Below, in pieces: positions 22,929 through 34,064 of a stretch of DNA of 64,000 nt (positions within the stretch are counted from its first letter, which is position 1; each line of letters starts with the position of its first letter). This DNA comes from Lolium rigidum (taxonomy: Eukaryota > Streptophyta > Magnoliopsida > Poales > Poaceae), in contig NC_061510.1 in the NCBI RefSeq assembly GCF_022539505.1, positions 271,693,687 to 271,757,686 on the forward strand, in the 5' to 3' direction. The translations under genes and the position numbers were made by a program. A model generated the notes under the pieces. The model ran no database searches. It was given only the letters and a program-made list of their open reading frames with translations, and was not told the origin of the DNA.

Positions 22929-23860
22929 ATCTGCAACATGAATGCAATGATTTTATTCAGTGATATTGTGTGGAGTGGACCACACAATAGTATGCCCCCT
23001 TGGAGGATGTTGGAGGAAATCATTGTTGTAGGTAGTTGGTGGTTTGGGGGTGAAAGTGAGAGAGTTCCACCACAATTCACATCCCATCAACTAGTGTCAA
23101 GGAGGGAATAACGGAGATCCTAGAACTAAAGTTGTAACCATGGGGAGACCCTTAATCACTGGTGAGCTCCGACGACATGCTTTAGGTGGATCGGTGGTGG
23201 TTACACGCGGGTGCATAACACAGCGCGCTTGTGGTGTACCGTTATCTTACTCCGCCAGTGCATTCACACTACAAGGACCACGAAATTCCTCTTGTGGTGA
23301 AAATAAGATCGGTTCTATTAAGAATAGGTCGTCGTATTGATGACCAAGAAAAGTATGGAAAAGAAGCAAGCTTCAACGCTCCCCAAGACAACAGAGCCCT
23401 CATAGTGGGGAGGGTAAAGAGCATCCAACGCAAAGCGACCTTTCATTCCCTTGTTTCGTCGTGGCACACCCCCCCCACAAGCACCCCCAGGCGAAGGGGA
23501 TATACAAATCTTAACCATGTTTTTACAACTATGCTAGTGGTGAATCTGAACACCCTAAGAACTCTTTTACACTCATTGTAGTTTCCAATACTAAATCATC
23601 GCTCGCTTTTCTCACTTTCGGTTTACTTTTAGTTTATTCACACAAACAACCACTCATTCTACACACTCTTGCTTTGTGGACCAAAGGTAACTTCCAGGCT
23701 AACAAGCAGAGGTAGCAAAAGACATTAAAACCATATCAGTTCAACTCTTAGTGGATTCAATACTCTTCGTTTCGAAACTAGCGACTTCCACATGTACACT
23801 TGCAGACATCATTGCTTCAGTGCTATCCGGTATTTTCAGGGCTCTTAGAAGACAATGCTT
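22929..23860. other. Intergenic DNA, unclassified
   Basis: I recognise no gene or complete element. Short open frames lack codon structure or homologous motifs. The last 150 bp may belong to the transposase relic that follows. Confidence 0.5.
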
Positions 23861-24190
23861 TAGTGGTTCACTATGAGATCAATGAGAATGCATACAGCAA
23901 GCCATGTTATCCAAATGATGTCATCTATCCTGAGTAGTCTGCAGCTCTAAATACAATCTGTGCACCTGAAGAAAAAGGAAGAGATTTGCCAAATAAGAAA
24001 CCGCTAGTAGGAAAGATGTGGAGCGGCCATTTGGTATGCTCCAATTTCGATGGGCTATTATTCCTCACCCTCTTAGAACATGGAGCTTTAAGATCATTTT
24101 GTGTGATTATGCACAACATGATTGTTGAGGATGAACGCGATGAAGGCATATATGACATAGGGTGAAAATTTCAGGGTTAATTGGTTGAGC
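23861..24190 (+). pseudogene. PIF/Harbinger transposase relic (DDE_Tnp4 type)
   Basis: Conceptual translation, with stops and frame changes, gives HYEINENAYSKPCYPNDVIYPE, then KDVERPFGMLQFRWAII and CVIMHNMIVEDERDEG. These match the C-terminal catalytic half of plant PIF/Harbinger transposases (the ..YYLADGIYP.., KDVERAFGVLQ and MHNMIVEDE signatures). Stops interrupt it and the first half is unrecognisable, so it is inactive. It lies about 7 kb upstream of an ORF1-only Harbinger element at 31,350-33,803. Confidence 0.72.
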
Positions 24191-24724
24191 CGTAGACTGA
24201 GGAATCATGGTCTGAGGAACACATTAATATACATCATTAGCTTCGTTATCGTCCATTCGATGACTTCAAGCGGTTCTAATAAAACATCAGTGGGCATTGG
24301 CATGCCAGGAATAATCATCACATCTCCTTTTATTTGTTTTATCGTGAACTATGTTATTTATTTTATGGACTACATTGTGTGTGAACTATGTTGTTTATTT
24401 GTATGTACACTACTTAAATTAATTTGGTTGCCATTGTTGTTTCCATTCATATGTTTGACCAATTAGGTTAAAACAGGAAAAGAAAAGATTTGACACTGGC
24501 AAGGGCGGACTAAATGCGGCTAATGGAACAAAGGTGGTCGGACATTCATTTTCATTTTGGTGACTCAACCGCACGAATGTATACATCACGGGGAAATCGG
24601 AATGAGATCCAGTATGTGCCTCCCGAACAAGGCTTTGAGTCATGACTTGTGAGTTGCGACAAGGTTCTTTCACGAGCTCCAGTATGCGAGCCAGCCACCA
24701 TCTTGTCTTATTTTGATATCACCT
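24191..24724. other. Intergenic DNA, nothing recognised
   Basis: This is AT-rich sequence between the transposase relic and the POLK promoter. No gene or element was recognised. Confidence 0.5.
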
Positions 24725-24820
24725 TCATAAAAGGGTGTCATAAGTTTTATCTAAATTGGAATGTATCTAAATACTATTTACAAATCTTCCATCTCATTTT
24801 ATAAACGGGGAGAGAGTATT
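24725..24820. mobile_element. Stowaway-like MITE remnant upstream of POLK
   Basis: The stretch TGTCATAAGTTTTATCTAAA followed by GGAATGTATCTAAATACTA resembles the inner arm of Triticeae Stowaway elements such as 38,838-38,958. The terminal CTCCCTCC repeat is degraded. It lies directly before the putative core promoter. Confidence 0.4.
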
Positions 24821-24824
24821 TAAG
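24817..24824 (+). promoter_or_regulatory. Candidate TATA box of POLK
   Basis: TATTTAAG lies 219 bp before the start codon and is followed by a C/G-rich 5' leader with CTCTCTC tracts, as is common for grass genes. No transcript data support the start site. Confidence 0.3.
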
Positions 24825-25042
24825 AAAAAAAAGTGAAAGAAAAATCTCGCCGGCTCGCCGCTTTCTCTCTGTCTTCGCGCGCGCAGTATTTCTGGCGGCG
24901 GAGCTCTGACCTCGCCTCGCCCGCCCCCGCCCCCGCCCGTGCCCTAATCGCCGACAGAGGAGGCCTCGGCGCGCCTCCTCATTTCTATCTCTTGCTCGCT
25001 CCCCGCCGCCGGTGAGTGAGACCTCTCAGGGGCAGCGCAGCG

Positions 25043-28000
25043 ATGGCATCTTCAACGGGGACTCCGTCGGACGGCGGAGGGGATAGGCCGTGGCAATCTT
25101 ACCACACTGCATACACCAACGCCAAAGCGGGTAAGTAAATGCACTTGCCCTCTCTGTTCTCCTATGATTGCGCAGGTAGGGTTTGGGGCATTTGGCTGGG
25201 CGCTGTCTGTACGAATCCAACGGCATAAATCAGTTTTCTCTAGATTTGGTTTACTTTTTTATTGCCATGCATAACATTGGACTAAATTTGGAGCTTGTTT
25301 TTGGCGGACGACTGGATTAACTGTTGACCGGAGCTATGTGCACATAAAAAAACTGAAATAAAGCATACCGAGGAGTATTGGATCGAACCGGAAGCTTACA
25401 TTTTCACCTTAGTGTCTGATATGTCAAAAATTCACAAGTGCGCGATATTGTTAATTCCATTTGTTTGGCTGGTCATGTCGATGAATCTATTCTTGAGTTA
25501 GTTCATAAATGATGATACGATCGCAAAAGAGAAGAGACCATTGTGTTCTCAGTTTGCAGGAGTGGGAACTATAAAAACTCTCCACATGGTTAGCAATACC
25601 CTCTTGAGTTGTATTATGTGTTGTCCGGTGCTTTGTTAGCGGTGACCACGGTGTGGTGTTTCTAGTAGTATATAAGGCGTCCGTGTGCTGTACTAAAGGA
25701 GCATAGAATAGTACAGGAGTTCAGCATGTAGGACACGGCTTTGATACTTACTCTCTTGTTATGCTGCATTAGGAATGGAGGGAGTTGACAAGGAGAAGGT
25801 GCAGAGGGTAATATATGAAATGAGCAAGGGCTCAAAATATTTTGAGAATGAGCAGAAGAAGGAGGCAATTACCAAGCTAAAAATTGAGCATCTGCGTGGA
25901 CAGTGCGCAAAGTTAACTGATAATGACATATCACATTTTCAGAAGGTATGGGGCAGTAAGTGTGTGTGCTAAGCTTTTATGTTGGTTGTTACTCCCTCCG
26001 TCCCGTTATATAAGATGCATTTACAACCTTCTAACTCATATTGGTTGTATAACATCTTATACTTCCTCCATCCATGTGTCGTGTTTCACTCATGTGATCC
26101 TGTTTTTCTCTTTTTATGCTGTTACGCTTATGCACTGACAGTCTGACACAATTCCAGGTTGCTGAAAAGAAAATTTTAGAGTTGGAAGCTTCACGAGATC
26201 TTTCAAAGATATGGCTTCACACTGACATGGATGCCTTCTATGCTGCTGTTGAGACATTAGAAAATCCGTCCCTGAAGGGAAAACCTTTGGCAGTAGGTAG
26301 CATGTCTATGATAGCTACTGCCAGTTACGAGGTTAGCATATGAGGTTATTATGACATGTACTTTCCTGCTAATCTCTAAAAAATGATTAGTGATAATGTA
26401 CCACTTTCCTGTGGAAGTATGATTGATGAAGTGTCAATCGCCTTATACAGGATTATCTATTTATCCAAAGTGGGCTTGGCTATTCTATTTTTATTAATAC
26501 TACAAGCAATGTTCCCCATTATCTGGTGTAGGGTAATAATTGATTGAATCATGCAGGCGCGTAAATTTGGAGTCCGTGCAGCAATGCCTGGTTTTATTGG
26601 ATGTAAACTGTGTCCTGACTTGGTTTTCGTCCGTCCCAATTTTGATAGATACACTCACTATAGTGGATTAGCAAGAAAAGGTATGCAAAATGATGTTCAT
26701 TTTGAAACATTTGAACATATATGCTATGCTGACCTGAACTAATTATTCAAGTATTTATTGCCTTAGTTTTTGAAAGATATGATCCCAACTTCTTCGCAAC
26801 AAGTCTAGATGAAGCATACCTAGATATTACAGAAGTCTGCATTGAGAGAGGCATTACAGGCGAGGAGGTAAGCTTAAACTTACCAGTAATCACAACTCTC
26901 TCACGGCTTACTTACCAAGTGCATATGACGATATGGCTTGATTTGCCTTCCATGTTTCTATTATTCTTTCAGCATGCTAGTACTGTAATAACGAAAGCTT
27001 GCTTCTCACATCGCCTGTGTTTCACACTTCCATTTAAAGGTTGCTTCTGAGCTTAGGGGTGCTGTTCACCAAGAAACTGGCCTAACGTGTAGTGCCGGTG
27101 TTGCTCCAAACCGCATGATTGCAAAGGTCAGAGCCTGAAGTTTTTTTTTGCGTAACTTTGATCCCTAGCCTAGAGGGTAACCGACTGTTCATATTATGTG
27201 TCTGTTTTGTGCCTGCCTTTGTTTAGATGCCACATTGGGTTAAATTAAAGTAATAAGCTGAGACTTATTGACTGATACTGGCAAGTAGCTCGCTTTCCAC
27301 AGCCATTATGAGTTGCAATTGGAATGGTTGTTTACCGCACATGACTGGAGATATATAGGCTAACTTGTCATCGTTACTTATTTTAAATACCTTTTACATC
27401 CTTATAATTGTTCTGGGGTCTCTTTGCTAGGTTTGCTCTGATATTAACAAGCCTAATGGGCAATTTATTCTGCCAAATGACCGGGATGCTGTGACGACAT
27501 TTGTGTCAACTTTACCTATAAGAAAGGTACTTTTTTATATCTAGAAGGGTTCTTGTTTGTCAAGGAAGTGTTTTTAACCTATTGTTCTTTTTTCCTTTTC
27601 ACATTCCATATTCTTTACCTTGGTTAGACCATGGCATATTCATACTAGTATACAGAGTCTTCAACCTAAATTTGTGATATAGGTCCTGAGAATATTTATA
27701 GTTATTATTCTACATTTATGAATTCTTATTTTGTTATTAATTAAGTTGGAATGTTATTTACTATGAGACGGTGACATATTCGTATCAGTGTACAGAGTCC
27801 TCTCGCCTAAGTTTGTGATATGTTATTTGATAAGTTTGTGACATTTTTAGTTGTTATTTTACATTTATGAATTCTATTTTTGTTATTTGGTTTAGTCAGA
27901 AAGTTATTTACTACGAGCTGCTAACTGACGTTTATCTTTTGGCATTCATCAAAACACAAAAAAAACTGATATGTTATTTGAAGATCTGTGTATACAGATA

Positions 28001-31000
28001 GGTGGTATAGGCAAGGTAACAGAACAGATGTTACATCAGGTTCTTGGAATCAGTACATGCCAGGAGATGCTACAAAAGGCTGCTTTCTTATGTGCTCTTT
28101 TTTCAGAAGGCTCAACTGGTCCGTACATTTAGTAGTTTACTAAGCTATATTTTATCTATCCAAACCAGGATATCAGGAATCAATGTTCCGGAACTCAGAT
28201 TTCTTCATCTGCTCACAAGATATGATCCTTTTAATGCTCTTCAGATTTCTTTCTTTCGGTTGGCCTTGGATTAGGAGGTACAGAAACTCCTGAGCATAGG
28301 CTAAGGAAAAGTATGAGTTGTGAGCGAACTTTCTCTGCGACAGATGATTCTTCTTTGCTATTCGAGAAGTTAGGTAAATATTCTGATTCCTTTATAACTA
28401 ATTAAGTAATTATTGTATAACTCAATTATTGAAGCTTCTTTGGCAATTTCACATGTTGCCATACATATATCATTGGTACTTAAGCAACTAGATTTTGTTA
28501 CAGAAGACAATAAGAGTAATATCTTCGTAGACTATGTTTGCTCAATGGTTATATATGCACTGCACCAAATCCTCTGCTAGAAAGAGAATTTTTTCGCGAA
28601 AACGCAAAAGCATTGCGTTTCGATGCATTGATAGATAAGAAGGTTATATGTACAAATCCTCGAGAGGACTAACACCCCGCCATACAACTCGACCCAAGAA
28701 AAAGAAAGCTAATCTAGGGGAGTAGCTGACGAACACCCCGGGCTCCCGCGTCCGCCCGTAGCCGTGCCTCAGCCTTGATGTCGCCGAACAGGGAAGTCAC
28801 CGAAGGTTGCGCATTGTCGAAGACCGTAGCGTTCCGGTGTTTCCATATCCACCATGCATTACTTCTTGATAGGGTCAATTGAATAATATGGTTAATTCCT
28901 TGAGCAAAAATTTCTATTATCCCGTTGAAACTCTTCAGTTCGTCCAGTTTCAACCCTGAATCAAGTGTCATGTACCTTTACTTTTCATAATTGTGGAGTG
29001 CTTATAATTTTTAGTAAATGATTAAGCATCACTGCACCATTTCGTTTTTGCTGCAATATCAGGATAACATAATAGAACAGTTGTCATTACTTTGGTGAAA
29101 GATTGGCACACTATTGTTTTGTCTGATTGTGTTAATGCCTAAAAGTACCACATAAAACAATCTGTATGGGAATAAATCTCTGTAGGAACATTTAAAAGGT
29201 GGTATATATCACTTTTCAGGTGGTATTGCAACTGATATGGCAAGTTGCTAAATTATTTTCAATGCAAAGGTTCACCATACTATTTTCTATTTTCAGATAA
29301 TCTCGCTGAAAATTTAGCTGATGACATGCAAAAGGAGTGCTTGAAGGGAAGAACGCTAACACTCAAACTAAAAACTGCAGCTTTTGAGGTAGCACTGACT
29401 AGTTTTTGTAACCATTGAAATGGGATTTGTTTGTTTCATGACTGACTAGATCAATGAACCATCTAAACCAGGTTAGGACGAGAGCAGCAACTGCACCGAA
29501 CTATATCAGCTCCAAGGAAGACATACTGATCTACGCTAAGAAGTTGCTTAAGGCTGAACTGCCTCTTTCTCTGAGATTGATGGGTAGGTGTGAGGATCTG
29601 AACTACTCCCTCCGGTCCATAATAAGTGTCGCCTATTTAGTACAAGGTCGTACTAAATCAGCGACACTTATTATGGATTGGATTTTGTGTCAAGTTTGAT
29701 GACCACTAGTTGGCTGGAACTTCTTCCAGATTTGCTTTGAACTTCTGATATGTCTTACAAGCTCGGATCACAATAACCTGTACCTGAATCTCATCGTCTC
29801 CGAAAGTATTCATTACAAACTTGCACTGGTTGGGTCATCTTCAAGTTGGTCTAGCTGCTTTGGCAGGAGGGCATGTAATTTTGGCTTGGTGCATGTTTTA
29901 AATTTTACCTTATCAATTGGAGTGCAATGAACATAAAAGGCATACTGCACATTGATCTTTTTGTATCTGCATATTTTGATGTATTTTCTTATATCGTTAG
30001 TATTACATTCCTTATAGACGTTTCTTTGCTCTTGCTACTCAGTGAAGTCAACTTTAACTGTCTAATGCACTTCTGCAGGGTTGCGAATGTCTCACTTTCA
30101 CGGTGAGAAGGATGATTCGACCAGCCCAACACAAAAGACGCTAGATCGTTTTTTCCATTCGTCAGAAAATAACTCAAATACCAATGGAACAAATGGTGCA
30201 AGTTCCGTTGATGCCTCGGGAGGGAATAACTATTGTAATGATGTGACAACGAAGGATGAGTGTTCGATACATGATGCTGGAAAAGATGTCTCGATAGATC
30301 AACAGGCATTCTTCTCACATAATGAGAAATTATCTGTTCCAGAAGGTACTGTCTCAAGCAACATGAAGGTACCGTCTCAACCTCTCGACTGAGATTTTGT
30401 TCATCATTTATTTTAGCCAACAGAAAAGGTCAATCAAACTCTGGTCCTTATGCAGGTTACACAGATTGAGAAGTTTGATGAGTCGGCCAACTGCAAAGCT
30501 CCCGCTTCATCGAGTAAACCTGATCAGCATTTCTGGCTTGATGGCTATATATGTTCCCTCTGTGGGTTTGAACTACCTCCGTGTTTTGAGGAGGAAAGGC
30601 AAGAACATTCGGATTTCCACTTGGCTGAAATGTTGCAGAAGGAAGATGCGGCAGACAGACATGGTCACCTCTCAAAGGAGAGGTATTTCTCTGCTGCCAC
30701 ATGCTCAGTATATTTGTTGTTGCCTATTGCTTTTATGCTTCTGCCACCACAATACCTTTGAACTAGCTGTAGCTACTGAAGCGTTCATTAGGAACTGTTC
30801 ACTAGATTGTGGTTGTGCACATACTAAAGATTATTATGCTATTCCCTATGTGTTTATGCTAACTTTAGTTCTCATTATTATTTCGAAAAAAACGACGAGT
30901 TTAACGAGAGACTATCCAAGCAGCATAGATTTTATGTTTGATAATTCTGACACCATTAGAGATGAGTTGAACTGGGTGTTAACATACCTTGTTTCCATTA

Positions 31001-31137
31001 TCCTGTACTCTGTTAGCAGGTTAGCTGAGAGGCCATGCTCCACTACACCCACACAGAAGAAGAGACTGAAGCCCTCCAAAGAAGGCAAGCATATACCTAT
31101 TGATTCTTTCTTCCTCAAATGTAACAAGAAGGTGTAA
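25043..31137 (+). CDS. POLK: DNA polymerase kappa (Y-family translesion polymerase)
   Basis: Fourteen exons with GT-AG introns join in frame to 643 residues: 25,043-25,130; 25,773-25,945; 26,158-26,331; 26,557-26,680; 26,767-26,867; 27,040-27,126; 27,431-27,526; 27,998-28,118; 28,245-28,373; 29,297-29,388; 29,472-29,583; 30,079-30,368; 30,456-30,682; 31,020-31,137. The N-clasp typical of kappa is present (NAKAGMEGVDKEKV). The palm carries DMDAFYAAVE (D110) and SLDEAYLD (D201/E202), the metal-binding carboxylates. A helix-hairpin-helix (IGGIGKVTEQML) and the little-finger domain follow. The tail has a canonical PIP box, QKTLDRFF (451-458), a C2H2 finger C562-x2-C565...H580-x3-H584 of the ubiquitin-binding UBZ type, and a second PIP-like IDSFF near the end. 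It bypasses or extends from DNA lesions in the nucleus together with PCNA. No stops or frameshifts are seen, so it looks functional. Confidence 0.93.
25992..26073. mobile_element. Stowaway-type MITE in POLK intron 2
   Basis: TA precedes CTCCCTCCGTCCCGTTATAT, and an inverted arm CATCTTATACTTCCTCCATC-like sequence ends the unit. Its far end is imperfect. It lies in an intron and is removed by splicing. Confidence 0.55.
27629..27917 (+). repeat. Imperfect tandem duplication in POLK intron 7
   Basis: Two copies of about 140 bp follow each other. Both run from CATATTCxTA..GTxTACAGAGTC through CCTAA(A/G)TTTGTGATAT and ACATTTATGAATTCT to GTTATTTACTA. They differ by indels and substitutions, so the duplication is old. 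Confidence 0.6.
28585..28972 (-). mobile_element. LINE 3'-end fragment in POLK intron 9
   Basis: The minus strand encodes WWIWKHRNATVFDNAQPS and a following Asp/Arg/Ala-rich helix, the C-terminal end of grass LINE reverse transcriptases. A noncoding tail ends in TTTTCGCGAAAAAA. It is 5'-truncated, as usual for LINE copies, and lies antisense to POLK within the 923-bp intron. Confidence 0.7.
29606..29680. mobile_element. Short Stowaway-type MITE in POLK intron 11
   Basis: CTCCCTCCGGTCCATAATAA (after TA) pairs with GCGACACTTATTATGGA at the other end, forming a nearly complete hairpin. The distal GGAGGGAG repeat is lost. Confidence 0.65.
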
Positions 31138-31349
31138 AGCTGATACATGTTCTTAGGCAACACTGTAACGATGTAACAATTCCTCCTGAGTGGATGGCTC
31201 ACTTACAAACTGCTGTACATGTAATTTTCCCTTGTGTTGTTGAGAGTAATATGTAAATATCACGTCAGCATTTGTTTTTTTTATAACTGAGCACTTGAGT
31301 AATTGGTTATGGAAGAGCTGGAGTTGTCCAGAGGAGAAATGGAGTTTTA
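31138..31349 (+). other. POLK 3' flank
   Basis: This is the presumed 3' untranslated region and terminator area. An AT-rich stretch with TAATATGTAAAT lies near 31,250. The Harbinger-type element starts at 31,350. Confidence 0.45.
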
Positions 31350-31757
31350 GAGCATCTCCAGCCGCGTCCCCCAAAGAGATTTGGGGCGCGCCGGACAAAA
31401 AATGCGTTCCAACCGCGTCCCCCAAAGCCCATTTTTGTCCGGCGCGGTCCGATACGGTGTCCGGCGCCCCGAGCCCGTTCCCGTCCCACAAGAGACGCAC
31501 CGGGGACGCTGGACACAACGAAAAGCGAGGCGGAGAGTGGCGGGGCCGACTCGTCAGCGGCTCAGTGAAAAATCGTCTCCCACTCCCGCCAAATCCCGCC
31601 CCTCCCGCCATATCGTGCCTATCCCGCCGCGTATTTCTGGCCTCCCCCGCGCCAATTCATTTCTCCTTTCCCCGCCGCCGATTCATTTCTCCTTTCCCCC
31701 GCCGATTCGTTTCTCCCTCCCGCCGTCCACCCGCCGCCGCTACCTTCTCCCCATTCC

Positions 31758-33558
31758 ATGATGCCGCCGGTAGCCCCCAAGAAGATGGCCAAGAAAGCGG
31801 CCAAGAAGCCGCCGGGCAATGCGACGAAAGGGGCGAAGCGCCGTTCGCGAAGCCGCGGAAGGCGCCGGCCCCGAAGAAGAGGCCGGAAGGATTGACCGAT
31901 GATCGGTGGCATGAAGACCGGCCCGCGCCGGGAAGATGTCGACGGCGGAGCGGAAAGGGCGGAGGGCGGCGGAGCAGGAGAAGAAGGCTCTGGCGGTGCG
32001 CCAGCACCACCACATAATGGCCGGGTGTATCGCCGCCACCAACGTGAGCCCATATAGTACGAACGTGCCGGGTGTACGTTCCGGGAGTCTTCTCTCCGTC
32101 GTCATCCGCCTTCTACAACGATGCCCCCACTCCCGGGTGCGTGACGCCTAACTTGTCGCCGCACTACCAGGATGCGCTGCCGCATGGCGGCTTCAACCCC
32201 AACAACCTCTACTCCCCGGCGTACGAGCAGCGCGAGCCAGGACCCGGTGCGGACGGCGACCCTTTCACTGGCCACAGGGGGCCGCTCGAATTCGACGGCG
32301 CCGGTGCTGAGGGTGCTGAGGAAGAGGAGGACGATGAAGAGGAGGGGGTGGAGGACGAGGACGAGGACGACGACGAGGACGAAGAGGGCGGCGAGGAAGA
32401 AGACGAGGAGGGTGCCGGTGACGATGATCTCGTGGAGGTCGACGCGGACGGCGTGAAGAAGAAAAAGAAGAAGAAGGCGTCGGGCACACGAGGCCCCAAG
32501 TTGACGGCTTTGGAGGATCTTTGTCTGTGCGAGTCGTGGGTGACGGTGAGCTATGACTCCATCATCGGCGCCAACCAAAAACACGGGAAGTATTGGGCGA
32601 GAATCAAGGCCGAGTTCGATGAGCGCAAGCTCATCAAGGGCGACTACAACAAAGTGACAATGAAGAGGAGCCAAAAGGCAATGTCGACGCGATGGGCCAT
32701 CATCCAGGCGTCGGTGAACTCCTTCCATGGATACCATCAGGAATTACTGACCAGAGCCAAGAGCGGCGCCGACCTCTCCCAAATGGTACGCCTCTTTCTT
32801 CCATAATCTGTAGCGCCTACATTGTGTTCGATGAAATGATTCTGCTTCCTTTGGCTAGTTTGATAGGGCCATGGAGGTTTACGCGAGGAACTCGGATGGG
32901 CATAAGCCGTTCGCGCTGATGCATTGCTATAGCAAGCTCAAAGGGAATGAGAAATGACGGTTGACGCGTCTGTCGCCGTCCAAGGGGAAGGACGCCATTG
33001 ATCTGGACGCGGCGTCGGCAACGTCGGCAGGGCGTCCTACTGGCAACAAGGCTGCCAAGGCCGCCTTGGCCGACGCCGCGTCGGGTGAGAAGACGCGAGC
33101 GTCGATCACGAAATGCCTCGCGGACGTCTCCTCGACCTTTCTCTCCCGCGCCAAAAAGAACGACGAAAGGTGGGTGGAGCTGCTTAAGAGGCAAGAGGAG
33201 AAGTTGGAGCTCAAGAAACGCAGGGACGACATGTCCCCGCTCGAGAGCGTCGACGAGAGGAATGTCTCCCCGGACGCGGGCGGCGCACAACTTCTTCAAA
33301 GGCCGGATCCTCGACGACATCGAAGCCAAAATGGCGGCGGCCGACGCGGCGGCCCGGGAAGCGGCAGCCGGCAAGCATCGCGGCGCAAGAGCCGGCTGCG
33401 GCGTCTTCGACTCGCTACACCATCGTCGGCCTACGCGACGGCGGCGGAGGAGACGAGTATGCACGGCACCGGGCGGATCGCGACGAGGTCATCGTGATCG
33501 ACGGGCCTGCGTCGACTCAGGATACGTCGCCGTCGACCAACCCCTTCTTCTAATTTAG
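31758..33558 (+). pseudogene. Harbinger ORF1-type Myb/SANT-like and NAM-associated protein, frameshifted
   Basis: The frame starts about 31,758 (MMPPVAPKKMAKKAAKKPPG) and changes register near 31,830, 31,925, 32,070 and 33,250. The clearest piece, 32,072-32,785, has a Pro/Asn/Tyr-rich region, a long Glu/Asp run, a basic KKKKKKK patch, and a trihelix/Myb-like domain (LCLCESWVTVSYDSIIG, KHGKYWARIKAEFDE, RSQKAMSTRWAIIQASVN). An intron from 32,786 to about 32,861 leads to FDRAMEVYARNSDGHKPFAL, typical of the NAM-associated C-terminal domain. Such proteins are often annotated as 'glutathione S-transferase T3-like' in wheat. With several frameshifts it cannot make a full protein. Confidence 0.72.
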
Positions 33559-33584
33559 CATGCACTACATGGTCTGTAATATGA

Positions 33585-33637
33585 TCGCCGCTACTCTGAT
33601 CGCGCTACTCTGATCGCCGCTACTCTGATCGGCGGGA
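33585..33637 (+). repeat. Short tandem repeat inside the Harbinger element
   Basis: Three units of GATCGCCGCTACTCT (the middle one lacking one base) lie in tandem near the 3' end of the ORF1 relic. Confidence 0.75.
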
Positions 33638-34064
33638 ACGATCTCTTTTGAATGCAAAATTTGAATTCTTGATTGGGGGCGGCGTTTGGGGGACGCGGGC
33701 TGGGAGCGATGTCCCCAAAGCGCACAGCGAACAAAACACGTCCCCCAAACGCTCAATCCGGCGCGGTTTGGGGGACGCTTTGGGGACGCGGCTGGAGATG
33801 CTCTTAGAGGTGACTTCATGGTTGCGTTTCGTGTGAAATTCCAAGGATGCATCTGCGTTCATGAAAAGATTGAACTACTAAACCTAACTGGCCGATTAAT
33901 GAAAGAATTGCTGCAAAGAGGAATGGAATATTTTTTCTTGACAGTAACAAATAGGGAATTTTCAGAGAAAATAAATATCTGCCGACGACCAGTCGACCAC
34001 ATTACCGGTAAGTGTCGAGTCAAATGCAAGAAACACGTAAAAACGAAAATACTCCGATAAAAAG

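Larger units (their letters stand above)
31350..33803 (+). mobile_element. PIF/Harbinger-type DNA transposon carrying an ORF1 relic
   Basis: The ends are inverted repeats GAGCATCTCCAGCCGCGTCC (31,350 onward, and the reverse complement ending at 33,803). They are flanked by TTA at 31,347-31,349 and 33,804-33,806, the 3-bp duplication typical of PIF/Harbinger. Subterminal blocks with GCGTCCCCCAAA and GTCCGGCGCGG recur near both ends. The 2,454-bp interior contains only a decayed ORF1-type gene and no DDE transposase, so it depends on a transposase in trans. It sits 210 bp after the POLK stop codon and 262 bp before the first ATG of the Ca2+-ATPase. Confidence 0.88.

Noticed and set aside
31619..32737. 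Several minus-strand frames across the Harbinger element
   Set aside because: They are shadows of the GC-rich ORF1 gene; the plus strand has the trihelix/NAM-associated signatures.
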